Shown piece by piece: positions 16,724 to 25,266 of a DNA stretch of 44,377 nt; positions within the stretch are counted from its first letter, which is position 1, and every line of letters starts with the position of its first letter. This DNA comes from Bacteroidales bacterium. Lineage in GTDB: Bacteria; Bacteroidota; Bacteroidia; Bacteroidales; UBA4417. The stretch is taken from positions 1 through 44,377 of the forward strand of contig JAURYB010000044.1 in the NCBI GenBank assembly GCA_030654075.1, written 5' to 3'. The translations under genes were made by a program, and so were the position numbers. A model generated the notes under the pieces. The model had not been told where the DNA came from. It was given only the letters and a program-made list of their open reading frames with translations, and did not search any database.

Positions 16724-18886
16724 TTATTCAACCTTATCAATCTGGTTCGCTTCTCCTTTCCGTGAAAGCGTTATAAAACATGCCACTATAATAAACCTGT
16801 CGGCACCAGCGGTAATTGGGGCGCTGCGATACACTCCCTGCGAATCAGGTATGCTGGCATATGAATTCCCATACCCTTGTTTAAATCCGAAAATATTGGT
16901 TACAGCTGCATACAGGATAATATTCTGCCTTAAAAGAAAACTCCAGCTGGCATCAACACTGCGGTAAGCTTTTGTATGCTCGCCATTGAATACATCGGAG
17001 TTTGGATTGTTATAAACGCGTGGTGAAGAGTACTTGAAATTAGCACTGGCATACGATCTCAAGCCGCCAAACCAATGTTTGTAAACTGCTGCAAAATTAT
17101 GTTTGCTGGCAAATCCGGGCACAACTTCTGACGGATAATTCCTGTAATCGCGTTTGGTATCGATATAGGAATAAGAAATCCAGTAATCCCCGTTTTTTAT
17201 GGTCTTTTTGTCACGCCAGAAAATATCAACTCCTTTTGCGTAGCCATAACCCGAATTGGTATAACTCGTTGGCAAATAGAACGCTTCATTGGTGATTTTA
17301 GCCAAGCTTTGATAATCCTTGTAATAAACTTCTGCCCGGAATGTGCGGTCATTCTTCGAAGTCTGATAGCTAAGCGTGTAATGGTCGGCCCTTTCATACC
17401 CAATCGTATTTGTGTATAAAAGATAATTGTCGGTCGGATCCTGGTAAAACCAGCCATAAGCAGCAGAGATCTGACCATATTTGGAAACTTTATATGCGGC
17501 GGAAATACGTGGAACCAGGTTCGCTTTATTAAGGTAATCCGAATATTCGAAACGTGTTCCGACACGAGTAACTAACTTTGAAGAAACATAAATTTCAGTT
17601 TCAGCAAATGCAGATGAAGTATTATTGGTAAAAGACTTTGCAATGGAATTATTCGAAATAGAATAATTATGTGAATAGGTTTTGGTAAAAAACTCTGCTC
17701 CCAGCCGAATTGTAACCTTATCATTGTAAAAATGCGTGAATACATTTTTCAGATGCGCTCCACGGAGCAATTTGTTAATTGAAATCGTGTCGTAAGCTAT
17801 ATCATCTTTGTTATTCGTAAACGAAGCTGCTGCTGCTGTATTCCATTTCTGCCCCAGGCTGCTTTTCCATGAAGCATTCAGGAAATAATTATCATTGCCA
17901 AGCGCATAATCGTAGGATTCCCCTTCATGGTTGAGGTCTTCCTGGTTTATAGTATATTTTGAGTTGGTATAACTGCTGTAGATTTTTAACATCCCCGTTT
18001 TGCCGGTTTTTTGCCTTAGGCTGAATGCACCTTCGGTATTCGATGGATATTTAACCCATTTATAATTTTGCGGTATCAACAACAAGTATGGGCCAAGATC
18101 GTTGTATGACAAAGTAGCTGTTGCAGCTCCCGTTTTCCAGAGCTTGGTGCCTGCCAATTCCAGTCCGACCGACATAACTGAAATATCAAGTTGCTCTTCA
18201 GTCGGCATATCATTGGTATTTAACAAAAGTACTGACGACAATGCCTGGCCATACTCTGCCGAATAACCGCCTGTGCTGAAGATTGTACCTTTGAACATAA
18301 ACGGGTTAAACCTTCCTCTGACAGACATATTTGGTGCCGATGAACTATAGGGGGCATAAACCAGTGAACCATCAATATAGGTTTGAGATTCCTCACTGTC
18401 GCCGCCTTTTACAAATAATTTTCCTGATTCCCCGTTTGTTGTTGTACCCGGCAATGATTGCAAAGCACCATACACGTCGCCTACGGCACCGGCCGTAGTA
18501 ACCATATCTAAAGGTGTAAGAATGTTTGCGCGTTTCTTATCGCCAGCTTCAAAAGTCCCGGCTGTAATAGTAACCGCATTCAACACATTGAAAGCTTCTT
18601 TCAGGGCAATTTCAAGATTGACCGGCGAACCTGTCAGATTAAGTTCCCTGGAAAACGGTTCAAAACCAACGAAACTTGCAATTAAAAAAACGGCACCAGT
18701 TTTAGAAGTCCTGAAACTGAATTCGCCATTGGCATTAGTTGAAGCACCATCGTATGTTCCTTCAAGGTAAACACTGGCTCCGGGTAAACTGCCATCAGTA
18801 CCCGAAACTTTCCCCGTGATAGTTGACTGGCTAAAGGTTATTATGCTTGCGAATCCTAACAGGATTATAAATATGTATTTTTTCAT
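16724..18886 (-). CDS. TonB-dependent outer-membrane receptor
   Basis: A 720-residue protein with a signal peptide ending near TFSQ, a carboxypeptidase-regulatory-like domain (about residues 21-110: ITGKVSGTDGSLPGASVYLEGTY, then NANGEFSF), a plug domain (about 115-225, with LPGTTTNGESGKLFVKGG) and a beta-barrel. It is shorter than SusC proteins (about 1,000 residues) and has no SusD partner, so it belongs to the siderophore/cobalamin/small-ligand kind of receptor rather than a starch-utilisation pair. The ligand is unknown. The C-terminus ends ...EANQIDKVE, a little past the usual aromatic barrel end. It heads the minus-strand group that includes the secreted helical protein and the LytS/LytR pair. 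Confidence 0.9.
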   Translation of the reverse strand: MKKYIFIILLGFASIITFSQSTITGKVSGTDGSLPGASVYLEGTYDGASTNANGEFSFRTSKTGAVFLIASFVGFEPFSRELNLTGSPVNLEIALKEAFNVLNAVTITAGTFEAGDKKRANILTPLDMVTTAGAVGDVYGALQSLPGTTTNGESGKLFVKGGDSEESQTYIDGSLVYAPYSSSAPNMSVRGRFNPFMFKGTIFSTGGYSAEYGQALSSVLLLNTNDMPTEEQLDISVMSVGLELAGTKLWKTGAATATLSYNDLGPYLLLIPQNYKWVKYPSNTEGAFSLRQKTGKTGMLKIYSSYTNSKYTINQEDLNHEGESYDYALGNDNYFLNASWKSSLGQKWNTAAAASFTNNKDDIAYDTISINKLLRGAHLKNVFTHFYNDKVTIRLGAEFFTKTYSHNYSISNNSIAKSFTNNTSSAFAETEIYVSSKLVTRVGTRFEYSDYLNKANLVPRISAAYKVSKYGQISAAYGWFYQDPTDNYLLYTNTIGYERADHYTLSYQTSKNDRTFRAEVYYKDYQSLAKITNEAFYLPTSYTNSGYGYAKGVDIFWRDKKTIKNGDYWISYSYIDTKRDYRNYPSEVVPGFASKHNFAAVYKHWFGGLRSYASANFKYSSPRVYNNPNSDVFNGEHTKAYRSVDASWSFLLRQNIILYAAVTNIFGFKQGYGNSYASIPDSQGVYRSAPITAGADRFIIVACFITLSRKGEANQIDKVE

Positions 18887-19057
18887 TGCTAAAAACGCTG
18901 AGTTTATGTTTCGTTTCGAGCAGCAAATTTGCGCGCTGAAATGGGTCTGTCATAATTATTGTTACCCAACTGTTGAAAAATGCTGATGAATTGTAATTTT
19001 AGATTAGATAATTATAAACACAGCTTAATTTCCATGCTTCAATATTTTATCATTTAG

Positions 19058-19065
19058 TATATTTG
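19058..19065 (+). promoter_or_regulatory. Bacteroidota -7 box before the DUF2062 gene
   Basis: TATATTTG fits TAnnTTTG exactly, about 55 bases before the TTG start at 19121. No convincing -33 TTTG is seen at the right distance. Confidence 0.5.
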
Positions 19066-19120
19066 CATCAGTTGTAAAATACTATTTCACAAAACGACAT
19101 TAATTTGATAATCTGTAGCT

Positions 19121-19588
19121 TTGAATATTGTTGAGACCATCAGTCACAAGATTCTTATTCCTTTCCGGCTTGTACCTAAAGAAGGCTTATCACCCGAAAA
19201 ACTGGCTTTTTCGGTAACTCTGGGTATTGTTTCCGGTATATTCCCGGTAATTGGACTGACTACTTTACTGAGCATAATCCTCACCATGCTGTTTCGGCAG
19301 AACCTGCTTGTTGTACAATCCGTACAGTGGATACTGGCTCTTGTTCAGGTATTGCTTATCATTCCGTTTATGCAATTCGGGGCATATATACTAAATGTGC
19401 ATGCCTTCCATATCAATATGACACAAATCAACCATGCTTTTCAACCCGGCATGCTTTCAGGAATTAAGACAGTTGGCATCTTTCATCTTTATGGAATTCT
19501 AACATGGTTAATACTTGTAATCCCTACAAGCGCAATTTCATATTTTGGGTTTCTGTTTGTTTTTCAGCGTAAAGGCAAAAACAACTGA
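19121..19588 (+). CDS. DUF2062 membrane protein
   Basis: A 155-residue protein of the DUF2062 family (PF09835). The conserved N-terminal block is LSPEKLAFSVTLGIVSGIFPVIGLTT, followed by three to four hydrophobic helices (about 35-70, 75-100, 125-150). The start is TTG at 19121: an in-frame stop lies four codons upstream and no ATG or GTG is available between. The family is often encoded near glycosyltransferase or lipid genes but its function is not established. It is divergent from the TonB receptor, with the shared 234-base upstream region holding a -7 box at 19058. Confidence 0.8.
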   Translation: MNIVETISHKILIPFRLVPKEGLSPEKLAFSVTLGIVSGIFPVIGLTTLLSIILTMLFRQNLLVVQSVQWILALVQVLLIIPFMQFGAYILNVHAFHINMTQINHAFQPGMLSGIKTVGIFHLYGILTWLILVIPTSAISYFGFLFVFQRKGKNN

Positions 19589-19769
19589 TTGTTACCTGTA
19601 TTTTTAAGATCGCTTTCCTTTGTAATTATTGCCCTACTAAGGCACTCAAACTGTGTTATGTTCTATAACTATATTAAAATAACACTGAATCCGACTTTCA
19701 TTCAATAGAAATTCCATCTTTCAGACAAGTTTCTTCCGGCTGATATTAAAATATATAAAGTAAAGTAAT

Positions 19770-19777
19770 TATATTTG
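19770..19777 (+). promoter_or_regulatory. Bacteroidota -7 box before the MFS gene
   Basis: TATATTTG at 19770 matches TAnnTTTG and lies 57 bases before the ATG of the transporter. The -33 element is not clear. Confidence 0.5.
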
Positions 19778-19833
19778 TCAGGTGAACATGACCATTAATG
19801 TTGGCCCAAATCAATTTCCACTAATCACTTTTT

Positions 19834-21138
19834 ATGAAAGATAAAAATATACCTGAAGGTTATCTGTTCAGTAAGGGATATACAAATTACATTTTCATCC
19901 TCCTATTTCTTCTATATATGTTCGATTATATCGACAGGATGGTGATCACTTCCCTTTTCCCATTTCTTAAAGCTGACTGGAATCTTACTGATACGCAATG
20001 CGGGATGCTGGTTTCGGCAGTTTACTGGTCAATAGTATTGTTCACTTTCCCGATATCCATATTGGTTGATCGCTGGAGCCGGCGCAAAACTATAGGATTG
20101 ATGGCTGTATTATGGAGCATTGCAACCGGTTTGGGCGCATTTTCGAAATCATTCCGGCACCTGTTTATTACCCGCACAATTGTTGGTGTTGGCGAAGCTG
20201 GTTACGCACCTGGTGGATCGGCTATGATGTCGGCTTTATACCCACAGGAAAAAAGGTCGTTAATGATGGGCCTGTGGAATGCGTCAATACCTCTTGGAAG
20301 TGCTATCGGCGTGGCGATTGGTGGAATTATTGCAGCCCATTGGGGATGGAGGCATGCACTCGGAATCGTTGCAATACCAGGCTTTATCATTGCAATCCTG
20401 TTCTTTTTTATTAAGGATTACAAAACTATAGGATTGGAAAGAACTGTGGAAGCTCCAACTAAAGCCGTTAATCGTAAAAAAGTCAGGATGTCCATTATGG
20501 ATACTCTTGCAGAATTCCTTTCGAAGCCTTCATTGATTTTTACCTATTTTGGGATGGCAGGCGTTGTATTTACTACAACTTCACTTCTCACATGGCTGCC
20601 AACGTATTTTCACAGGGTACAGGGCGTACTTGAAAAAGATGCCGGTGTAAAAGCCAGCGCTGTTATGCTTTTTGCTATTATCGGGGCACCACTTGGCGGA
20701 TATATTACCGATCGCTGGAGAAAAAAACAAATTAATGCCCGGCTTTTGGTTCCGACTATAACATCATTACTTTCGGCAATACTCATGTTTTTAGCTTTCA
20801 GTGTGTTCGACGGACAATTACAATACCTGATATTACTTTCGATGGGAGTATCAATTACAGCATTTATTGCTGCAACCGGGGCTGTAACCCAGGATGTTGT
20901 TCACCCGGGCCTCAGAGCTATGTCGTACGCTATCGCCGTTGTTATACAAAACCTTTTGGGTGCTTCACTGGGTCCGATCGTAATGGGTGCAATTTCGGAT
21001 GCAACAAATATTCAGACGGCTTTTACTTTTCTGCCAATTGCCTTGCTTATAGCTGCTGCCTTATTTTTTGCAGGATCATTTTATTATGAAAAAGATCTGA
21101 AAAAAGTGGAAAAGGTGGAACTGGAGATTGTAGATTAG
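19834..21138 (+). CDS. MFS transporter, spinster/sugar-phosphate-like
   Basis: A 434-residue inner-membrane protein with twelve predicted helices in two halves. The major-facilitator signature DRWSRRKT occupies the loop between helices 2 and 3, and ITDRWRKKQ is its echo in the second half. YMFDYIDRMVITSLFPFLKADWNLTD in helix 1 and RTIVGVGEAGYAPGGSAMMS in helices 4-5 place it in the spinster-like/anion-cation symporter group. The substrate is not predictable from sequence. With its own promoter and unrelated neighbours it looks like a single-gene unit; uptake of oligosaccharides from the glucan locus 7 kb away is possible but unproven. Confidence 0.88.
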   Translation: MKDKNIPEGYLFSKGYTNYIFILLFLLYMFDYIDRMVITSLFPFLKADWNLTDTQCGMLVSAVYWSIVLFTFPISILVDRWSRRKTIGLMAVLWSIATGLGAFSKSFRHLFITRTIVGVGEAGYAPGGSAMMSALYPQEKRSLMMGLWNASIPLGSAIGVAIGGIIAAHWGWRHALGIVAIPGFIIAILFFFIKDYKTIGLERTVEAPTKAVNRKKVRMSIMDTLAEFLSKPSLIFTYFGMAGVVFTTTSLLTWLPTYFHRVQGVLEKDAGVKASAVMLFAIIGAPLGGYITDRWRKKQINARLLVPTITSLLSAILMFLAFSVFDGQLQYLILLSMGVSITAFIAATGAVTQDVVHPGLRAMSYAIAVVIQNLLGASLGPIVMGAISDATNIQTAFTFLPIALLIAAALFFAGSFYYEKDLKKVEKVELEIVD

Positions 21139-21205
21139 TGGCAATAAAGAAAGCAGAAAAAATGGCAATATTTACTTTTTTTTGAAGAAATTGTTTTCAC
21201 AATTA

Positions 21206-21793
21206 CTACTCCTTAATTCGTGTAATGCTAATAATCTTTAACGGTTTTTCCAGGTACTGGTCTTTATCTTTCAGTAACTGAATTTTTCGGACAATATCCA
21301 TTCCTTTAACCACCTTCCCAAACGCTGCAAATCCTTGTTTATCAGGATTCCGTCCACCGTCGAAATCCAGTTCCGGCTGATCATCCACACAGATAAAAAA
21401 CTCAGATGAGGCAGTCCCCGGTCCATACCGGGCCATGGATAAAACACCATCTTTATGCAGAATGCCAGTCTTCAGGGTAGTTTCATGAATAATGGGAGGA
21501 AACTGGTATTTTTCAATTAAAGAATCCTGTCCGAATCCACCCTGGATTACTTCAATCTTGATCTTTTTATCCGCTTGATTATCAAACCTTACCACCCTGT
21601 AAAAGCATGCCATGTTGTTGTATTTCCCCGAATCTACATACCTGAGGAAATTAGCAGCGGTTACAGTGGCTTTGTCGGAATAAATTTCGGCTTCAATATT
21701 CCCCAGATCGGTAACGATAATAACTCTCGGACTACGATTATTGGTACAACATGCCAGCGTGAAAGCAATTGCTAGTAATAGAAATATTTTCAT
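21206..21793 (-). CDS. Cyclophilin-type peptidyl-prolyl isomerase, exported
   Basis: A 195-residue protein with a hydrophobic N-terminus followed by a CC pair (TLACCTNN), probably a lipoprotein although the lipobox is not perfect. The cyclophilin domain covers residues 25-195: VTDLGNIEAEIYSDKA, the CFYRVVR block with the catalytic arginine, VIQGGFGQDS, GVLSMARYGPGTASSEFFICV and AAFGKVVKGMDIVRKI. It catalyses cis-trans proline isomerisation, here in the periplasm or at the outer membrane. It converges with the MFS gene (67-base gap) and is divergent from the first DUF4252 gene. Confidence 0.92.
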   Translation of the reverse strand: MKIFLLLAIAFTLACCTNNRSPRVIIVTDLGNIEAEIYSDKATVTAANFLRYVDSGKYNNMACFYRVVRFDNQADKKIKIEVIQGGFGQDSLIEKYQFPPIIHETTLKTGILHKDGVLSMARYGPGTASSEFFICVDDQPELDFDGGRNPDKQGFAAFGKVVKGMDIVRKIQLLKDKDQYLEKPLKIISITRIKE

Positions 21794-21955
21794 AGTAAAA
21801 GTTTATTGTAAAAGTAAGAAAAGTCCTGATGCAGCAAACACATCCCGGGACTCTTGTACCTTATACCTTACTCAAAATAAACAGGCTTTTCATTAATAAA
21901 ATTCCGCTTCATTCGTCTTGACTATATAACCATTATAAACATAACAACCATAACC

Positions 21956-22435
21956 ATGAAAACAGTATTTTTGTCCAGTTTACTCGGCTTGTTTTTAACA
22001 CTAAGTGCCTGCTCCCAAAACCAATCCTTCGACCGGTTCTTTGACCGATATGCAGATAAGGATGGATTCCTTACTGTAAAATTATCAAACCTTCCGGCCG
22101 AAATGTTCAACGATGGCAATAATGACGCGGCATTCCGGATTTCCACGCTAAGGGTACTAACGGTCCAGGACACTTTGCTTAACGAGAAATTAAATTTTTA
22201 TAACGAAATTGTACCCAAAATAAATCGTTCAGGATACGAAGAACTGATGACCATAAAGCACAAAGGTGAGAAAGCAATCCTATTATGTAAAAAAGACAGG
22301 AAGCGTATTACTGAAGTGCTTTTCGTTTCGGGTGGAGATAAAAATGTTTTGGTTGAAATAACAGGAAGCATGTCGCTGGAGCAGGCAAAGAAAGTGACAA
22401 GCCAGGTGGCTGATGATAAAGATGACGACAATTAA
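21956..22435 (+). CDS. DUF4252 lipoprotein (upstream copy)
   Basis: A 159-residue protein with a lipoprotein signal (LTLSAC, cysteine 19) and a DUF4252 domain: FDRFFDRYADKDGFLTVKLSNLPAEMF, SRLRV-type strand, EELMTIKHKGEKAILLCKK, EVLFVSGGDKNVLVEITGSM. A shorter relative follows after the sigma factor at 23617; both contain YADKDGF and LNFY(N/K)EI. DUF4252 genes in Bacteroidota are commonly next to ECF sigma factors; the molecular role is unknown. The gap to the sigma gene (167 bases) is filled with tandem repeats, so it may or may not share the transcript. Confidence 0.85.
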   Translation: MKTVFLSSLLGLFLTLSACSQNQSFDRFFDRYADKDGFLTVKLSNLPAEMFNDGNNDAAFRISTLRVLTVQDTLLNEKLNFYNEIVPKINRSGYEELMTIKHKGEKAILLCKKDRKRITEVLFVSGGDKNVLVEITGSMSLEQAKKVTSQVADDKDDDN

Positions 22436-22445
22436 AAAATGAACA

Positions 22446-22527
22446 GTGAATAGCGAATAGTGAATAGTGAATAGTGAAAAACTTAGTGAAACTTAGTGAA
22501 ACTTAGTGCGCTTAGTGCCTTAGTGGT
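22446..22527. repeat. Short tandem repeats (7-base then about 10-base units)
   Basis: Four copies of GTGAATA (one GCGAATA) cover 22446-22473. Units of ACTTAGTGAA follow from 22481, degenerating to CTTAGTGCC and TTAGTGG by about 22527. They lie between the first DUF4252 gene and the sigma factor. Similar CTTAGTG strings are common between genes of Bacteroidota. Copy number could vary between strains. Confidence 0.85.
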
Positions 22528-22602
22528 GAGAAAAAGGTTAAGTGTCAAATTGAAATGAATATCCATTAAAAAGGGAAATGATTCACGGTACATAGTTTAA
22601 CG

Positions 22603-23100
22603 ATGACAAAAGAGGAGTTTCAGAAGGAAGTAATGCCGATGGGTGAAAAGATGTACCGGATAGCATACAGGCTGTTGGGGGATTCTGAATCAGCCAGGGA
22701 TGTACTCCAGGAACTATTCCTGAAACTCTGGGAAAAACGTAACGAATTACACCAACTATCAAGTATCGACGCATTTGCCTGTACCGTTCTTAAAAATAAA
22801 TGCCTCGATAAACTCCGCCTTCAGAAACCGACTATTGATATTGAAATTCTTAAAACACAGGGTAATAATCCCGAAGCTACTTTCGACCACATGGAAGGCA
22901 TGTCTGAAATCAGGAAAGTAATGCAATTACTTCCTGAAAGACAGAGAATTATAATGCAGATGCGGGATATCGAAGGTTGCTCATTTGAAGAAATAGCCTT
23001 ATTGGCTGATACAACCGAAAACAATGTAAGAGTACAACTCTGCATTGCGCGAAAATGGGTTAAGGAAGAATTAGTGAAAATTTACAATTATGGAATATAA
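22603..23100 (+). CDS. ECF RNA polymerase sigma factor
   Basis: A 165-residue sigma-70-family protein of the extracytoplasmic-function type. Region 2 is at about 20-60 (YRLLGDSESARDVLQELFLKLWEKR), and region 4 at about 107-155 (LPERQRIIMQMRDIEGCSFEEIALLADTTENNVRVQLCIARKWV), a helix-turn-helix that would recognise the -35 element. Its end overlaps the next gene, a membrane-anchored probable anti-sigma factor, by 11 bases, and a DUF4252 gene follows. The operon probably regulates itself; a target promoter sequence is not identifiable from one locus. Confidence 0.95.
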   Translation: MTKEEFQKEVMPMGEKMYRIAYRLLGDSESARDVLQELFLKLWEKRNELHQLSSIDAFACTVLKNKCLDKLRLQKPTIDIEILKTQGNNPEATFDHMEGMSEIRKVMQLLPERQRIIMQMRDIEGCSFEEIALLADTTENNVRVQLCIARKWVKEELVKIYNYGI

Positions 23101-23620
23101 GGAGATTGAAAAATTACTGAACCGGTATCTGGACGGGGAATCCACGTTGGAGGAAGAAGCCAGTCTGAAGGAATATTTCTCACAACCAGGATTGCCAGCG
23201 AAACATAGTGAAATGAAGGAAATGTTCCGCTATTTCGCTGAAGCTAAACAGGATTCGACACCGGCTTTTGATATTACGAACGAACTGAATTCGGTTATTG
23301 AAAATGAAATAAAAAAAGAATCTGTAAACCGGTTCAGGCATTTGTATGCATGGGCTGGAAGCGCGGCAGCGGTTTTGATAATTTCATTCGGACTTTTTCA
23401 ATACCTTAATAAACCTGAGGTCATTGTTAAAGATACCTACAAAGATCCGAAACTGGCTTACCTCGAAACCAAACATGCCCTGATGATGGTATCAAAAGTG
23501 ATGAACCATAATTCATCCAGGCTCAAATACTTGTCGAAAGTGGATAAATCGTTCGGCCAGGTTCAAAAATTAGCTAAAATTGATAAAGTTGTTAACTCAG
23601 TTAAAAATACAGAAAAATGA
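23090..23620 (+). CDS. Probable anti-sigma factor, single transmembrane helix
   Basis: A 176-residue protein. The N-terminal cytoplasmic part (1-80) is helical and opens with YKEIEKLLNRYLDGESTLEEEASLKEYF, the layout common at the start of Bacteroidota anti-sigma-like proteins. One transmembrane helix (about 86-105, AWAGSAAAVLIISFGLFQYL) is followed by a short charged periplasmic tail. It overlaps the sigma gene by 11 bases and the next DUF4252 gene by 4, showing tight coupling. No zinc-binding HxxxCxxC motif is present, so the assignment rests on layout and context. A family-specific sensing mechanism cannot be named. Confidence 0.75.
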   Translation: MEYKEIEKLLNRYLDGESTLEEEASLKEYFSQPGLPAKHSEMKEMFRYFAEAKQDSTPAFDITNELNSVIENEIKKESVNRFRHLYAWAGSAAAVLIISFGLFQYLNKPEVIVKDTYKDPKLAYLETKHALMMVSKVMNHNSSRLKYLSKVDKSFGQVQKLAKIDKVVNSVKNTEK

Positions 23621-24129
23621 AACGATTACTAATTCCTTTTCTACTCATTGCGTTTTCTTTGGTGACTAAAGCTCAGAATTCGGCAGTTGATCAGTTGTTC
23701 GCCAAATACGCCGACAAAGATGGTTTTACCACGGTATCCATCTCCAAATCCATGTTTAGCCTATTTGCCAGCGAAAATGAAAGTAAGGACGAATTTAACA
23801 GTGCTATTAAAGGGATCGAATCCATCCGCATCCTGTCGACGGAGGAGCCAGGGCCTTCTGTAAATCTGAATTTCTATAAAGAAATTATTAAAAGTCTTCC
23901 GATTGCTCAATATGAGGAACTCATGTCGGTAAAAGAAAAGGACCAGGTTTTCAAAATGCTGATCCGAAAAAAGGGAAATATCATCACCGAATTCCTCATG
24001 ATTGGCGGTGGCAAAGATAATTTGCTGATTTGTATAACCGGAAACATCGACCTCAAATCAATCTCCAAACTATCGAAGGCAATGGATATTGAAGGAATGG
24101 AGAATATTGATAAAGTGAATAAGAAATAA
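23617..24129 (+). CDS. DUF4252 protein (downstream copy)
   Basis: A 170-residue exported protein: signal peptide ending KAQ (about residue 20), then DUF4252 (VDQLFAKYADKDGFTTVSISKSMFSLF, EELMSVKEKDQVFKMLIRKK, EFLMIGGGKDNLLICITGNIDL). Unlike the copy at 21956 it has no lipobox, so one paralogue is predicted to be lipid-anchored and the other soluble. Its ATG overlaps the stop of the anti-sigma-like gene (ATGA), so it belongs to the sigma operon. Function unknown; the context suggests an output or a signal component of the sigma system. A strong terminator follows 50 bases downstream. Confidence 0.87.
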   Translation: MKRLLIPFLLIAFSLVTKAQNSAVDQLFAKYADKDGFTTVSISKSMFSLFASENESKDEFNSAIKGIESIRILSTEEPGPSVNLNFYKEIIKSLPIAQYEELMSVKEKDQVFKMLIRKKGNIITEFLMIGGGKDNLLICITGNIDLKSISKLSKAMDIEGMENIDKVNKK

Positions 24130-24179
24130 AGCGAAATCCGGGTTTGAATGTTTAGCATTTCAGATGCAGGTAGAAATAT

Positions 24180-24212
24180 CCCTGGCAATTCCGGTTGTCA
24201 GGGATTTTTCTT
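24180..24212 (+). terminator. Intrinsic terminator of the sigma/DUF4252 operon
   Basis: A nine-base-pair stem with one G-U pair (CCCTGGCAA at 24180-24188 and TTGTCAGGG at 24195-24203), a six-base loop and a T-rich tail at 24205-24212. It stands 50 bases past the DUF4252 stop. Confidence 0.85.
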
Positions 24213-25266
24213 TATGACTAGATTGTTATGCATCTCATTATGTTATCTTAACTACAACTTCTATAATTCAAAAAAATATCATTTTTGTTTTATATTCATT
24301 TCAAACGGCTTTGTCGAAATATCCTCCGGATTAAAACTTTTGACTTTGTTCACTTTTATGAAAGGATATGTGAATCAGGAAAAAATGATATACATAATCT
24401 GAGGAAATAGATTAACCGGGGAAAAAATTAAATTTCCACCATTGCTTTTACTTTAAAAGCGCCTGAAAATAATTCGTACTGGTTCATTATCAGTAATTTT
24501 CAGAACATCAAGCTGCGACAAACAAGGAATAACTTTTTCCAAAAAAGATGATTTTTTTGACCTTATCCGGTTCGTATAGCAATATCTAATGCAAATATCA
24601 GTTGTAAAACATAAAGCAAAGCTAAACCATTATTAATATATTAATTATCATATACTTACAACATTTAACCTTCATATCCGCTATATCATTGTAATAATAA
24701 ACTTTAAGTACTATTTTTGCACTTGGTTAAAAATGCCCGAACCTAATAAATACAATGATTCAAAAGGGAAATTTAAAGTTTATTAAAGCATTGCACACAA
24801 AAAAAATGCGGAAAAATGAATACCAGCAAAATAGCATTAATGCTACGTTATTAAGTATATTTTTCTCATAATGAGTCTTTCTTAAATCAGGTCTGGCACA
24901 GACACCACGCCATTGTTTTTTTCACCTGGTATTTTTTCATTCTGTTACCCGCATGGGAGTGACGCGGCGAAGCATTATATATCCTGAACTTATTGTGCTA
25001 TTTATTACTATTTTTGGAAATCGATTTAGCCTGCTTTTAGAAAATCTGCTTTCCTTTACCTGCAAAGTACTTTTAAAAAACATCATAATTTCATCCGGAA
25101 AAATTCGTTATCTGAACGAACTAAATACCAGGTGCGACTTATCAATTACCTGTTTTATGAAAATAGTCTTCTAAAAAACACTGATTTTACTAAGAATTGT
25201 AATTATTTAAATTACACTGATTAAATTAAGCAACAACAGACAAAAACAACAGCAATCAACTCAAAT
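24213..25266. other. 1.05-kb gene-poor region before the polysaccharide locus
   Basis: AT-rich, without a convincing gene. Open frames at 24148-24402 (84 codons, crossing the terminator) and 24953-25174 (73 codons) show no recognisable family and are probably chance. The region holds a good promoter at 24688-24719, a second -7 match (TATTTTTG) at 25009-25016, and a CTGAAAAT/ATTTTCAG inverted repeat near 24461-24501. The roughly 540 bases from the first promoter to the first gene form a long potential 5' leader. Confidence 0.6.
24688..24719 (+). promoter_or_regulatory. Bacteroidota promoter for the polysaccharide locus
   Basis: ATTG at 24688-24691 (near TTTG), a 20-base spacer and TATTTTTG at 24712-24719 (exact TAnnTTTG) match the Bacteroides-type sigma-ABfr promoter spacing. 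Transcription would start near 24726, leaving an untranslated leader of about 540 bases before the Wza-like gene. No other promoter as good was found before that gene. Confidence 0.6.

Noticed and set aside
16522..16740. Minus-strand open frame of 72 codons overlapping the TonB receptor end
   Set aside because: Composed of TTTGAACTTT-type repeats; the translation is rich in K, S, Q and F without domain character.
19834..21138. MFS carrier as the sophorooligosaccharide importer of the glucan operon
   Set aside because: It is 7 kb away, behind a terminator and with its own promoter; the family transports many solutes. Kept only as a possibility.
24148..24402. Open frame of 84 codons after the DUF4252 gene
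   Set aside because: It runs through the terminator hairpin at 24180-24212 and has no recognisable domain.
24953..25174. Open frame of 73 codons before the export gene
   Set aside because: No family signature, lies within the presumed leader, contains the second -7 match, and has no plausible ribosome-binding context; probably chance.
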